A stretch of DNA of 64,000 nucleotides from Hemicordylus capensis (GCF_027244095.1 NC_069662.1:9698501-9762500); one strand, 5' to 3'. Shown: positions 24,001-34,136, counted from the stretch's first letter. The notes: generated by a model not told the origin, from the sequence alone. Numbers and translations: made by a program.

Positions 24001-27000
24001 TGAGGGGGTGCCGGATCGAACTGGCCCAGTCGGGTTCGAGTCCGATCCGGACTTGAACCGAACCGGGCCAGCTGGTTCCGTGCAGATCCCTACCCTTCCC
24101 TTCCCTGCAGCACTCTACCACTGGTTATCACGGCATGCCTGTTTACTGCTTCCTGAGTGGATTGGGTCTGTTGCTCTGCCAGACGGCAAGAAGGAACTTC
24201 TCGGGGTTTGGTAATCCGATATGGAAGTGTGCTATAGAGCTCTTTCCCACTTGGCAGGACTAGACAGATGGTTGGCACACCGTGTGATTTGTGCCTGGTA
24301 AAAGGCCCTCCCTGTGGATCCAGAGCTGGTTCCTCTCAAGCTCTGATCTGTATGGGATTTTCCGTTTGGCAAAACAGTCGCTGACACCCACACAGATGTT
24401 GTGTTTGCTGCAAAACATTGTGCATGTGCACAAGGGAGGGAAGCGATTTCCTCCGATCACACTGTGGAGCCCACTGGGCCTCCTGAAAATAGGTTCCTGA
24501 GGGTTGTGGGGCCTTCAGGGCCAAATTTCCGGGAGGCACAGGCAGCTCAGAGGGAAAGGGGGGGGCGGGGGTTGGTGAAGATTGCCCCGCTCCCATGACA
24601 TGCACAAAATGTTGTTTAGTGCATACGACATTCATCTGGATGCCCACCCATCCCACTTTTATACTGAATGTGATACTTCCACAAACTCTGATCCAATGTG
24701 AGAATGCAATTTCTCGACCCCATAAGATGGGGATGGGTAAGTGTTTGCCATGCATGGCCTTGCTGATTAGAGCTACATCAGCTCTTACAGCTGCTTTGGT
24801 GGGCTGAAAATAGAGTATTAATTATTGTATTCACCTCCCCCCTAGCATTTGCTGCTGCTGCTGTTCTTGACACAACTGTGGTTTTGCATGTCAAGAATAG
24901 TGCAAAGTGCATTTGCATAAGCGTAATCTTATTGGAAATCATGGGATGACTCTGGTGTTGTACATGGGTTGTGCAATTCTTGGAGTTGTACAAGAGCAAA
25001 ATCGTGTAACTGCATGTTCGCAAGTTTGCCATGTGCATGTTGCGTTGTGTCGCATGTGGGCCACTATCTGCTTCTGCTTTATTACCACCCTGTCTCCGGC
25101 TTAGATTTATTTTCTCTTTCACAGAGGAAAAAAAAAAACAAAACCACCAACAAGGTTCTGTGACAAGGTGCTTTCAGCACCGATGAGAATATTTGCGAAA
25201 TCTGCCTTTCAGCTTGCTGCTGCGTTCACAATTTTAAAACGAAAGGAGTCTGAGTGCGGTCTCCTATGCTGACTTTGCACAGCAGGGTCAATGAAATCCT
25301 TAGAATATCAGATGTTTACAACAATTCCCACAACAAATCATTGCAAGGGAGAAAATAATACTTGCTGGGGCATTGGAAGAGGGATCTCCTTGGGTCTGCT
25401 GCAGACATAACACTCCCACTGGCTGTTTCCCGTGAAGACTTTGTCCCCCTCTAGTGTTGATATCTGGCAGTGCAGCTGCTTGCTTGCGCTACCAATTCAC
25501 CTTACGCCACAGCTGCACACCATCTCCCTCAAGCCACCTCTCATCCTAATGCAACTTTCTTCTTCTCCCCGCTTAGGGATCTGTGGGATGGTGACGCTCT
25601 CCTGGTATGCCTCCAACATTACCCGTGATTTCTTCAACCCACTCTTTGTTGGCACTAAGTAAGTCTGTATACAGGAACACAAGAAGCTGCCTTCTACTGA
25701 GTCAGACCCTTGGTCCATCTAGTTCAGGATTGTCTGCACAGACTGGCAGCGGCTTCTCCAAGGCTGCAGGCAGGAGTCTCTCTCTCTCAGCCCTATCTGG
25801 AGAGGCTGCCAGGGACTACCAGATGCTCTTCCACCGAGTGATGGCCCCATCCCTTGAGGGGAATGTCTTCCAGTGCTCTCACATGTAGTCTCCCATTCAA
25901 ATTCAAACCAGGGTGGACTCTGCTCAGCAAAGGGGACGATTCATGCTTGCTACCATGAGACCAGCTCTCCTCCCATATAGGGGTGGTGGATGGGATTGGG
26001 AGTTGGTTTTTTTTAGTGTAATTGTACTTCTTATTGTTAAACTACTGGGGGTCACTGGCTTCTGCCAAACTACTCCAAATCTCAGAGAGATCTGGCCATA
26101 GATCCGTGTCTGCAAATGTATCTTCTTCTATGACGAAGGTAGATGGTGTATGAAGATCATCCATCAAAGTCACGAGATGCTATGAATGCCATTTCAAATA
26201 TGGGTCAAGATCCAGATGAATACAGGAGACCCTCGTTATCTGCAGGTTGTGGTTTCCTGTATCTGCGGATGAGTCTTAGAGACCCAGTTTCTTTATCCAT
26301 GGCAGGAAATATAGGCAAATTCCGCCTCTCCTGACTGGCTAGAAATTACTTCTGATGTCATTTCTGGCCGCCATTTTGAAGCACGAACCCATTTTGTGGC
26401 TCCTAAAAAAACCCAAAACCCTAAAACAAAAATCCAGAGCCTTTCAGCGGCATTTCTGGAGATCAAGGTGCTGTACGTCACTGCCCTTATTTCTGCTCCC
26501 TTCCTGGTTTTTTGGTGGTGTTTTTTAGGGTAAGGAACCTAAGCTGTTTTTAACCTCTTATCTTTTAATTCTTAAATTCAGAGGTACCTTCTATTCAGGT
26601 AACTACGGTGCCTTCTGGACCGCCCCATCTGTCCTTTAACAATAAATGTCATGTAGCATCCTAGAACTTGCTCAGCAATCTGGAGTGAAGCCTTATTGCT
26701 GTCTCTGGTAGCATCAGAGAATGCCCTCTTGGGCTCCTCTGTGTATCACAGAGATGAGGGTACTAGATATTCGCTGGGCTAGTTGTCCACCTTTTTATTT
26801 ATATATTTAAATATGCTAAATAAATAAATGAGGGACAAATAACTGCCCAAAACTCAGGGTGCAATAAACCAACACAGATTAAAACGAAAATCAAAACATG
26901 CAAACAATTAAAAACCATTCCAAATTCTGCAAGTCGAACCAAAGAAATGCCTGGATGAAAAAAATGCATCTTGGTTGGCAGCACTTTTAAAAGCTGTTAG

Positions 27001-30000
27001 AGATGGGGAGGCTCTTATTTCAGTAGGAAGCACATTCCAAAGCATCGGGGCAGGCAGTGGAGACAGCCCACCCCTGGGTAGCCACCAGTGGATGGACCTT
27101 CCCAGATGATCATGCGTTCACAGTTTATGACCTTGGTTTTATTGGGTTGCAAAGCTGATGCAGTTCCAGAAGTGCTCTTACCCCTGGGTTTTGGGGCCCA
27201 AGTCTAGGGTCTCCACACCCCCTGGGATCCCCCAAATTGTCCTTAGTCTGTCCTGAGTGATGTGGTCTGTGCCCTCAAGAACCTACGTGCTAAAAATGAT
27301 GCTTAACTTGCAGTTGGGTGGAGGTGGGGGGCTGGCTCCAAAGGCCTTTTGGTTCCGGCTCCAAAATTACCTAGGTGCACCTCTGTGCAGGAGGGTCTCT
27401 TGTATTCATCTGGATCTTGGCCCATATTTGAAATGGCATTTGTAGCATCTCGTAATGAACCTCTGTGCAGTTCATTAGGATTTGAGATGGACCTTTAAAG
27501 AAAAAACCAACTCCCTCCTTTGTGGGAGGTCTTTGGTTGCTCCCTTCCTCCCTACCCCCCAATTCTAGACATCAAGATTTGCCACACCCAGCAATAAGAC
27601 AACGAACAGCAAGAGGCTGCTATTCACCGAGAGAGATTCCTTTGGGTTAGATCCTGAAGTTCTTCTTTGGCTGCCTAGGTATGAAATTGGACCTGCCCTC
27701 TACCTGGGCTGGAGTGCATCTCTGCTGGTGATCATCGGAGGAGGGTGCCTGTTCTCCTCGTGTAAGACACACTCGTCACTGCAAGACACGGGGTGAGTGT
27801 TCGAGGTTGTTGATTTTTACCCACAATAGGTAAAACAGCAGAGCACTAAGGAATGAGCACACACTCCAGTTATTAGGTAGCAGAGGATGGTTCGGATATT
27901 GCAGCTATTTAAAGAAAAGACATGGAGATTCTTGTATGACTAAACACTAAACATTTATTGGTTAAATACACTTAGATAGGAAAGACCTATCTCTAATCTA
28001 AAGGACTACATAGTGGATAGGTAAGGAGAGAGAGATGTTTCCATCTGCTCTCTAGGAGGAAAGGAAGGATTGTGACTCAGCACAGGAAGTGCTGCAGAGT
28101 CGGTTCAGGGGTCATAGAGTAGGGACAGATAGGGAGACCCTTACTCACTGTCTCTACTCCCAATGCCCCTAGTGGTCATTAGGACAGTTGGTGCAAAAGG
28201 TTGATGCACTGGAAGTTCATCTCCAACAGTGAGAAAGGAGCTGGTGTCGTGAGAGAGGATGAGATCTGAGAAAGCGGGTTCTGATGACCAAGAAATTTAG
28301 GACCGACAAAAGGAAGGACTTTTTCACATAACGTATAATCAGCTTATGGAATTCTCTGCCACAAGATGTGGTGACAGCCAACAACTTGGAAGGCTTTAAG
28401 AGGGGTTTAGATAAAGTCGTGGAGGACAGGTCTATCGATGGCTGCTAGTCTGAGGGCTACAGGCCACCTCCATAGGGCTAGATGCCTCTAAATACCAATT
28501 GCAGAGGAGCGACAGCAAGAGAGAGGGCATGCCCTCTGCTCTTGCCTGTGGGTTTCCCAGAGGCATCTGGTGGGCCACTGTGTGAAACAGGATGCTGGGC
28601 TAGATGGGCCTTGTCCTTCAGGGCTGTTCTTATGTTCTTATGAGAGTCAGTCTGGTTTGATTTGTTGTTTTGAACAGGGGCCAGCATGAGCCCCTTAGGA
28701 AGTTGCCGTATACTGAGTCGGGCCATTGCTCCATCTAGCTCAGTATTGACTACACTGACTGGCAGCAGCTCTCCGAGGTTTCAGGCAGGAGTCTCTCTCA
28801 GCCCTACCTGGAGCGGCTGCCAGGGATTGAACCTGCAACCTTCTGCATGCAAAGCAAATGCTCTACTACTGAGTTATGGCCCTTGGGCATGTGTATTCCC
28901 ACTTTCCCTCTCCTTCGTGTGTAAGGGGAAGAGTTTGGAAGCTTATTTTTGCAGTTTACTGAGTGAACGAATGAACAAACGAACGGAATTCATTATGGTC
29001 ATAGAGCAGCAATTATTAGACATACACAAAAAAACATAAAATGTTCGCAGTTTGTTTCAAATGGCAGTTTCTTGTTAAGTCTGGACTTGGGAAACTGGTC
29101 CCCAGGATATGATCTAGGGATGAAACCAAAAATTTCCTCAAGTCAAATGCAAAAAAGAGTTGCACGGTTCCTCCAAGGAGAAATGTCAGAGAGGTTTCTC
29201 AGATGATTTCTCCATAACTCCTCTAAACATGGCTTGAAAGCATTGCTGGCTAACAAACATAGTTTGTTAGCAAACAAATACTAGTTTCCTGGGTATGGAT
29301 AAAACAAGAAACTGTGGTCTTGTTACGCAGGGTTAAAAGGGGCGGATTAATCTTTTGGCTGCCATAAGCAGCCAAAGATTTACCACCCCCAGGACAAGAG
29401 TAAGGGGGCTTTGGTGGGAGGGAAACTTATTTCTGTCTTTTACCTTTAAAGATGCTGCTGTGTAGCATCGTGTACCTTTAAAGATGCCGCCTGCCTCCTA
29501 AACGATCATAGGAAGTGAGGTCGGGCACTGGAGGACAGTGGCGAAAGAGGTCCCCCCTCAAGCCCAGCTTACTAGAAGTGTGAGCACTGCAAGATATTCC
29601 CCTCAGGGGATGGAGCTGCTCTGGGAAGAGCAGAAGGTGCAAAGTTCCCTTCCTGGCTTCTCCAAGATAGGGCTGAGAGAGATTCCTGCCTGCAACCTTG
29701 GAGAAGCCGCTGCCAGTCTGTGAAGACAATACTGAGCTAGATAGACCAATGGTCTGACTCAGTATATGGCAGCTTCCTATGTTCCTATGTACTTGCACAT
29801 GAGACAGAGTGGGCGATTTCGGGCCTCTGCTCACGCCCGACCTCACCTCCTGTGATGGTTTATGACGCAGGCAGAGCCTCCGCCGCTACACAACAGCATT
29901 TATAAAGGTTATAATTTTTTAAAAATAAAGTTTCCCTCCAAGATGCTGCTCCCCATGATTTGCCAGCATAGGAGGCTGCAGGGGCGGAGCCACCATTGGG

Positions 30001-32120
30001 TGAACGGGTTCAAAGAACCCGGGCCGCGCTCCATCGGGGGCCGCGAGCGCAGCCCCAGACATGCCCCCGTGTCTGATGTCAGACGCGGGGGGTGTTATTT
30101 CAGTCCCAAATGGGGCAGTGCGGACCCGTTTGGAGCCAAAATCGGCCCGCACTGCATTCGCAGTACAGCCAGAGCGACTCTTCCTGCCTTAAAGGCAGGG
30201 GGAGCCACTCCTGCTCCCATTGCCAACGCAGCGGGGCCAATCGATCTCCCTCCCAAACAGGGCCGCACAGCCCCGTTGAGGAGAGAGCAGTGTGGGCTGA
30301 TCTCCTTTCCAAACAGGGCAGTGCAGCCCCGTTTGGGAGACCATGCCCCCGCATCGGATGTCAGGGCATGTCAGGGCATGTCTGACATCAGATGCGGGGG
30401 GCGGGGCCGTGGCGGTCGCCGCACACGGGCCATTGCCAGCCTGGCTCCGCTCCAGGGCGGCTGCCTTTACAGTAATCCACCATTGAGTGTGAAAGAAAAC
30501 TTTCCATCTCTTCCCCTCATGCCCAAAGCAGGGGGAAGCACCTGTGTTGGAGTCTTATGCCAGTTCATGCTGGGAACAATAAACCATGGTTTGTTTGTAT
30601 GTCTAAACTGGACCGATGTCTGTATTGCAGATTACACATTGAAGTTAGGAGGGCAGGAGTCCTGTGCCTTCAATCATCCCCATTGGACTACATCCCCTGT
30701 CATGCCCTGTCACAATGGCCTCATGACAGGGGATGATGGGTGTTGTAGTCTAACAACATCTGGGGACCCAGGTTTGGGAAACCCCGACTTAAGTAACTGT
30801 GTGGAAACAAAGGAAGTCGGAGATTAACACACTGTAAGGTCGTTCTCACGAACAAATCAACTGGAGCTGGGGGGGGGGAGCAAGAGCCTAGCTGCCTTCC
30901 CCCACATGATCTGAGCCCAAAGAGAGCTCTGCTGCTAGTGCTTTCAGACAAGCGGAGTGACAGAGACCAGTGTGGCAAGTGGGAGGCAGAGGAAAGACAG
31001 CTAGGCCACCAGATATCCCACAATGCACCATGCAAGCAGTGTGGTGCGTTGGAATCTCTCTCTGCTGCCTCTGTGTTCCTCCCCTCGGTCTCTATGGCCA
31101 AGATGGCTACCACCAGGCAACACCAGCCACACCAACAACAGGGCAAGAGCCCAGAGCATCATGCTGATTCTGCCTCAGGGGCGGATTAAACTTTATGCCA
31201 CCCTTTTACCTTAAACAAAAAAGGTTTGCCTTTTAAAAAAATAAAGTAAGGGGGGGGTACTTTCTCGTCGCCCACTCCACCCTTGCTGCAGCCACTGTTG
31301 CCCACAGAGAGGGGCGGCAAAATTTGCTGCTCCTCAAATTTTGCCGCTGTAGGCAAATGCCTACTTTGCCTCTCTGATAATCCACCACTGCTCAGAAGCC
31401 AGCAGCATTCTGCTCCTGCTCTTCTAAGCAGCCTTCCCAAAAGCTGTGGAGCAGCAGAAAAAGGCGTGAAGGGAATGTTGCACATCCAGCGAGGCAGAGG
31501 CCAAAGGAACTCAGCCGGCCTTCTGTGGACTTTTCACCATCTCCTGAGGAACTGGGGTTCCGAGATGGTCCTTTAGGGTTCCACCTGCTTGCTCCAAATC
31601 ACCCCGAGTTTTCTAACCACAAATATATGGACTGACACCCAGGTGAACGAAGCGCTTGTGCAAACGTGCTGTGCATGTGCAGGGATGTTGCGCTCACTAG
31701 TTGCATTACATTGGGAGCTTGCATTTTAGACTGGTGTTGTGCATGCACAAGCACCCTTGTGCACGCACGGTGTGCCCTAGCTGCAATGCACCTCTTGCTA
31801 GGAAACCTTTCCATACGTTTACGTTGCAACAAACTGTAGCGCATGAGCACCATAGCACAATGGTCTAATTTCAGAATTTTGCACAGCACCACTTTGTCGC
31901 GCAAGGGCTTTGTTAATTTGGGTGCCGCCAACACTTTTAATGGGATCCAGTGGCAACCTCGCCTCTTCCATAACATCCACTTTTGTGTCTTGACAGTTAC
32001 CCTTTTCCGTACAAGACCCCCAAGGGTGCCACATCGGCTCCCGCCACTTCGCCTCCCCGGCCCCGCATAGACTCGAATGCCAGCAGCGTCGGAAAGTATG
32101 GGAAGAATGCTTACGTGTAG
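16923..32120 (+). CDS. CLDN10-like: Claudin-10-like tight-junction protein, 5 coding exons, 233 aa
   Basis: A four-pass membrane protein of tight junctions that should set paracellular ion permeability. Coding exons are 16923-17139, 21964-22128, 25577-25658, 27679-27792 and 31997-32120 (702 bp with stop). All junctions are GT-AG and reading phases agree. Transmembrane segments lie near residues 5-27, 81-101, 116-137 and 161-181. The first extracellular loop carries the claudin signature: W29, then NLWQSC and a second Cys in YNC. R79 precedes TM2. The second loop has a possible N-glycosylation site (NIT, 141-143) and an FFNPLF segment. The tail ends KNAYV, a PDZ-binding type end as in claudin-10. 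The signature loop resembles the claudin-10b exon more than 10a. Met at 16923 was chosen because claudins have very short cytoplasmic N-termini; the frame is open upstream to an ATG at 16437, but that extension is CpG-island translation. No 10a-type alternative first exon was seen. Family call sure; orthology (a second CLDN10 copy) is inferred from context. Confidence 0.93.
17256..17713 (+). mobile_element. SINE-A copy plus LINE-type 3' tail and microsatellites in claudin intron 1
   Basis: The SINE spans about 17256-17560. A TTGTGAGCCCCTTGGGGACA tail follows, split by (CTAT)n at 17605-17659 and ending in AAAGCAGAATATAAATAGTAG. Confidence 0.7.
17605..17659 (+). repeat. (CTAT)n microsatellite
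   Basis: About 14 tetranucleotide units without interruption. Confidence 0.95.
17876..18105. mobile_element. hAT-type non-autonomous element, AGAGGTGC ends, perfect 8-bp TSD
   Basis: The left end TAGAGGTGC is the inverse of the right end GCATCTCTG. GTAAGGTG lies at 17868-17875 and again at 18106-18113. Related copy at 27167-27385. No transposase. Confidence 0.85.
18260..18330. repeat. Half of an ACTACAACTCCCA palindromic MITE
   Basis: GGGGATGATGGGAGTTGTAG and the end CAGGGTTGGTGACCCCTG; the other arm is missing or decayed. Confidence 0.55.
18510..19255 (+). mobile_element. L2 LINE, end of reverse transcriptase ORF and 3' UTR
   Basis: Translation [17 protein letters not shown], then [15 protein letters not shown], matches the conserved L2 C-terminal region. 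It ends with GAACCGCCTTGAATATATC and a (GATGAATA)n tail. 5' truncated. Confidence 0.75.
19256..19780. other. No gene recognised (claudin intron 1)
   Basis: No repeat family or exon recognised. Confidence 0.35.
19781..20035 (+). repeat. tRNA-headed form of SINE-A, partly duplicated head
   Basis: GGTTCAATCCCTGGCATCTC and GGTTCAGTCCCTAGGATC are two box-B heads. The shared 3' part ends GTTTAAGGCAGCTTTTA. Confidence 0.65.
20036..20237 (-). mobile_element. SINE-B inserted at the 3' end of the preceding SINE
   Basis: Poly-T start, TATCCCGCTCTTC, CACTACACCACGCTGGC end. Confidence 0.8.
20872..20995. repeat. Palindromic ACTACAACTCCCA MITE (ATACAACTCCCATCACC form)
   Basis: ATACAACTCCCATCACC and GATGATGGGTTTTGTAGTCC inverted arms. 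Confidence 0.65.
21018..21061 (+). repeat. (TAG)n microsatellite
   Basis: About 14 units with one interruption. Confidence 0.9.
21085..21580 (+). repeat. Old CR1/L3 LINE 3' end
   Basis: GTGGAATTTATCATGCTGCC, GATGTGGTGATGGCCAGCGA and GATGGCTTTAAAGGGAGGTT follow the CR1/L3 order; diverged. Confidence 0.6.
21690..21900 (-). repeat. tRNA-headed SINE interrupted by a 74-bp MITE
   Basis: The minus strand has a tRNA-like head (CAGAGGACCTGCTTTGCCTG, GATCCCTGGTTCAATT). The interruption at 21768-21841 carries duplicated AATTGAAC. Confidence 0.65.
21768..21841. mobile_element. 74-bp hAT-type MITE made of 12-bp tandem repeats
   Basis: Ends TAGGGGTGTGC and GCACACCCCTA are perfect 11-bp inverted repeats, flanked by AATTGAAC (21760-21767 and 21842-21849). 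The interior is four tandem GAATCGTGGTTC units (about 21781-21828). Confidence 0.85.
21964..22128 (+). CDS. CLDN10-like: Claudin-10-like exon 2
   Basis: 165 bp, phase 1 to phase 1. A pyrimidine tract and CTAG precede it and GTAAGT follows. Encodes the end of loop 1, the Arg before TM2, TM2 and the start of TM3 (residues 73-128). Confidence 0.95.
22690..23182 (-). mobile_element. SINE-B, split by a Sauria-type SINE
   Basis: The A/T-rich tail and ATTTATATCCCA end at about 22737; the body resumes at CTTCCTCCGAGGAGCTCAG (about 22995) and runs to the GCTGGCTC head. Confidence 0.85.
22738..22993 (+). mobile_element. Sauria-type SINE, near full length
   Basis: tRNA-like head (GTAGTGGGGAAGTAGCTTGC, GGTTCGAATCCCCGCTGG), central GATATAGGAAGATGCTGAAA, Bov-B-like 3' part with GACTTGACGGCACAACTTTA. 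This SINE type is known from squamates. Confidence 0.85.
23316..23492 (+). mobile_element. tRNA-headed form of SINE-A
   Basis: GAGGTTCAATCCCTGGCAGC head, CAGTGTAGACAATACTGAGC, ending CTTCCTATGTTCCTAAGG. Confidence 0.75.
23621..24092. mobile_element. TAGGG-ended MITE, CCGGTTCGG-rich interior
   Basis: Ends TATGGCTGTGCA and TGCAGATCCCTA are inverse to each other. Flanks TCCTGCCC and CCCTTCCC agree at 6 of 8 positions. The interior contains many CCGGTTCGG-like self-complementary blocks. Confidence 0.6.
24093..25576. other. Claudin intron 2, right part: no gene recognised
   Basis: Several TGCACAAAATGTTG and GCATGTGCACAAGG words recall similar TGTGCA-rich stretches at 31640-31960 and 32680-32940, perhaps one old repeat family. 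No exon-like open frame with splice sites. Confidence 0.35.
25577..25658 (+). CDS. CLDN10-like: Claudin-10-like exon 3
   Basis: 82 bp, acceptor CTTAG, donor GTAAGT. Encodes the end of TM3 and extracellular loop 2, including [12 protein letters not shown] 5S-type SINE begins about 10 bp beyond the donor. Confidence 0.94.
25670..25972 (-). mobile_element. SINE-A copy next to the claudin exon 3 donor
   Basis: Starts about 10 bp beyond the exon; near full length, with ACAGGAACACAAGAAGCTGC and CATGAGACCAGCTCTCCTCC ends. Confidence 0.8.
26173..26233 (+). repeat. Left arm of a 61-bp inverted repeat pair
   Basis: CAAATATGGGTCAAGATCCA and neighbouring sequence reappear inverted at 27392-27452. Confidence 0.85.
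26222..26540. repeat. Possible Tigger-like MITE fragment
   Basis: CAGGAGACCCTCGTTATCTG with nearby TATCTGCGGATGAGTC recalls pogo/Tigger ends; no second end seen. Confidence 0.35.
26800..27115 (-). repeat. L2-like LINE 3' end
   Basis: TTTAAATATGCTAAATAAAT start, GGAAGCACATTCCAAAGCAT region; read on the minus strand it follows L2-type 3' ends. Confidence 0.55.
27167..27385. mobile_element. hAT-type element, AGAGGTGC family (copy 2)
   Basis: Ends CAGAAGTGCTC and GTGCACCTCTG. Flanks TGCAGTTC and TGCAGGAG share the first five bases. GGCTCCAAAATTACCTAGGT and the GTCTCCACACCCCCTG block match 17876-18105. Confidence 0.75.
27392..27452 (-). repeat. Right arm of the 61-bp inverted repeat pair
   Basis: Reverse complement of 26173-26233 with a few mismatches; it starts within a few bases of the hAT element's right flank. 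Confidence 0.85.
27679..27792 (+). CDS. CLDN10-like: Claudin-10-like exon 4
   Basis: 114 bp, acceptor GCCTAG, donor GGG/GTGAGT. Encodes the end of loop 2 and TM4 ([11 protein letters not shown] onward), then the membrane-proximal Cys. Confidence 0.94.
28290..28645 (+). mobile_element. CR1/L3 LINE 3' end
   Basis: AAATTTAGGACCGACAAAAG, GCCACAAGATGTGGTGACAG, GATGCTGGGCTAGATGGGCC, terminal TTCTTATGTTCTTATGAG. Confidence 0.8.
28695..28885 (-). mobile_element. tRNA-headed form of SINE-A
   Basis: Minus-strand head GGCCATAACTCAGTAGTAGA and box B near GGTTCAATCCC; ends in GGAAGTTGCCGTATACTGAG. Confidence 0.75.
29575..29792 (+). mobile_element. SINE-A, 5'-truncated
   Basis: GTGTGAGCACTGCAAGATAT to CTTCCTATGTTCCTATGTAC. 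Confidence 0.8.
29975..30470 (+). repeat. GC-rich MITE, GGGGCGGAGCCACC family (longest copy)
   Basis: Starts GGGGCGGAGCCACCATTGGG. Contains CCGTGTCTGATGTCAGACGC and GACATCAGATGCGGGGGGCG as inverted internal blocks and several TTTGGGA/TCCCAAA blocks. The 321-codon open frame through it is a by-product of high GC. Confidence 0.55.
30655..30790. repeat. Palindromic ACTACAACTCCCA MITE (decayed)
   Basis: GGACTACATCCCCTGTCATG and GGGGATGATGGGTGTTGTAG inverted arms. Confidence 0.65.
31181..31389. repeat. Possible MITE with GGGCGGATTAA / TAATCCACCAC ends
   Basis: Ends are imperfect inverted repeats and the flanks TGCCTCAG and TGCTCAG are similar; a related left end occurs at 29340. Confidence 0.4.
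31997..32120 (+). CDS. CLDN10-like: Claudin-10-like exon 5, cytoplasmic tail and stop
   Basis: Acceptor TTGACAG. Encodes [10 protein letters not shown], a Pro/Ser-rich tail and the terminal KNAYV; the TAG stop is at 32118-32120. Confidence 0.93.
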
Positions 32121-33210
32121 GGACTCCTAGTGGGGTGACACCCCGCAAAAGACATTTTCGGATGCCAAAGGCTTTTGCAGAGATGGCACTTCATGGGGGA
32201 GGATTCTCTTCTTAGCGACTCCCCATTTGGACTTTTCTTGAAGCCCTGATGATGCTACCAGCTGGATAGAAGCCTCAAGTTCACATTTCTGAGTCAGGCA
32301 AGACCCTGGACACTGAAGATGCTGCACGAATGAGGTTCTCTGTTGCAGGGGAGAACTGTCTTGAGTATAATGGCATTGCCCTCCTCCTCGTCATGGAACT
32401 GACCTGCTGATAGTTGCAAGACGTGTGATCAGCAGACCTCAACTTCTAAATTGAGAGATGGCAGGAAGGACTCTGACTTCAGAGGAAGTCACGTTCTCTG
32501 GAAGCCCATCCCCTGAAATCTAGACGCCTGAGGTTTCCTGATGGTTAAGGGAAAGCGTTTTTAACGTGCTGAGAGGAAACAGCGTTATTCTTCGCATTTG
32601 CTTCTCTCCCTCCAACGAGTTCAGCAGGAAAGATTTGTCTCATTTGATTCTTGCAACATCCTGGCCGACAACCAAATGCTGTATTTGTGCGACGAATAGT
32701 TGTGTCACTGCAGGACAATTGTGTCCCTGTGTTAACCCATGTGGGTTTTCAGATCTCTCTGAGGACCATGGGCACTCGTGTGCAAAAGTTCCCCACAAAA
32801 AATAGATGTGCTAGTGATTGCATACCTTGTTGAGTAATGGCACACTTTTTTGTGCTAGCCTGGAATGAAAGTTCCAGACGTAGCACAAGAGTGTTGTGCT
32901 ATCACAATGTCCGTGTGAAAGCACAGCATTAGGATGTCAGCCCATGTGAGGCAGTTTAGGCAGAAAGGGAGTGACTGGTACAGTTGCCAACTCTGGCTGA
33001 AGGAATTTCTGGAAATTCTCTCTCACCCCCGACCAGCAATTTTCCCAACACCAAGCCATGAAAATCTCTAAGATTGTTTTCAACAGTCAGGTGGAGATTG
33101 ATGCAGATTCTTGGAAATTCTGGGCCGATCCTGGAAAGTTAATTAATTAGCCTTCACTCCAAGGTTAATTAACTCTAATTAAAATCCCAGTTCCACAATT
33201 TTGTGTACCC

Positions 33211-33398
33211 TAGCGATCTGCACAGATTTCACTCAAATCAATTCAAATTCGAATCTAATTCAAATCTATTTGCACATTTAATAGAGTGGAGACTCGCTCG
33301 GATTGATTTGAATTCACCCAAAATCAAACGGGTCGATTTTTACCATATTCGATTCAACTTTGAACGAATTCATGGAGAGAAATTCATGCACATCCCTA
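33211..33398. mobile_element. TAGGG-ended MITE, AATTC/GAATT-rich interior
   Basis: Ends TAGCGATCTGCA and TGCACATCCCTA... are inverse within the TAGGG-type pattern. Flanks GTGTACCC and GAGTACTC agree at 6 of 8. The interior alternates AATTCAAATT and its complement. Confidence 0.65.
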
Positions 33399-34136
33399 GA
33401 GTACTCCTAATTGGTTATTCGCTTCTGTTCATGTACCCAATCCATGCTTTCCCCCTATACATCAGCTATGTGTGACCTGTGGCTTCTTGTTTTTCCACAT
33501 ACATATGGAAATCCCCCCTTTTCCTGAGTGCAATTACTGGTCTGCTAATGTTGACACAGCTTAAACTGGGAAATGCTTATCAGTAATACTGACAGGAAGA
33601 AAGGGCATAGCTGGGCCTCTAATTCCTTTTGCAGCCTGAAACTTTCGTCAAGCCAAGCTAATTTTTATCAATACTTATTAATACTATTGCAGAACGTTGC
33701 CCCTTATCACTAAGTTCTACATTGGCAACCCAAGTTCTTCCCCAGTGAGCGGGGATTTCAACCCAATTAGGGCCTCTGTTCAGAGCCGAGCCGTTAACAT
33801 TGATCAAAGTGAGTAAAAAGAATTCCCCTAACCTTGAATTTTGCTTGCAAAAATTCAGAATGGGATTCTTCTGATTTTAAGAGATTTTCAGATAAAAGAG
33901 GCACATCAGCATGATTTTAGCAAGCTTATTGTCTTAAATGTCATCAAGATGACTTAAGATGTAGCTCTTAAAAAAAGAATTCTCACAATGTCAGATTTCA
34001 AAAACCAGATCTGAAGACTCCAATGTGCAAAGACAAATCCAGACTTTCAGATTACTGCAAAGTTCTGTTTTGGAGCCAGTTGTGAACTGTTCTGGGGCAC
34101 CGTACTCCAGTTCTGGTTAGCAGCCTTGGAGTCAAG
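33399..34136. other. No gene or repeat recognised
   Basis: AT-rich sequence, possibly part of the claudin 3' UTR. Confidence 0.35.

Noticed and set aside
29862-30827. 321-codon open frame in claudin intron 4
   Set aside because: It crosses a GC-rich MITE and part of a palindromic repeat; no domain and no suitable splice context.
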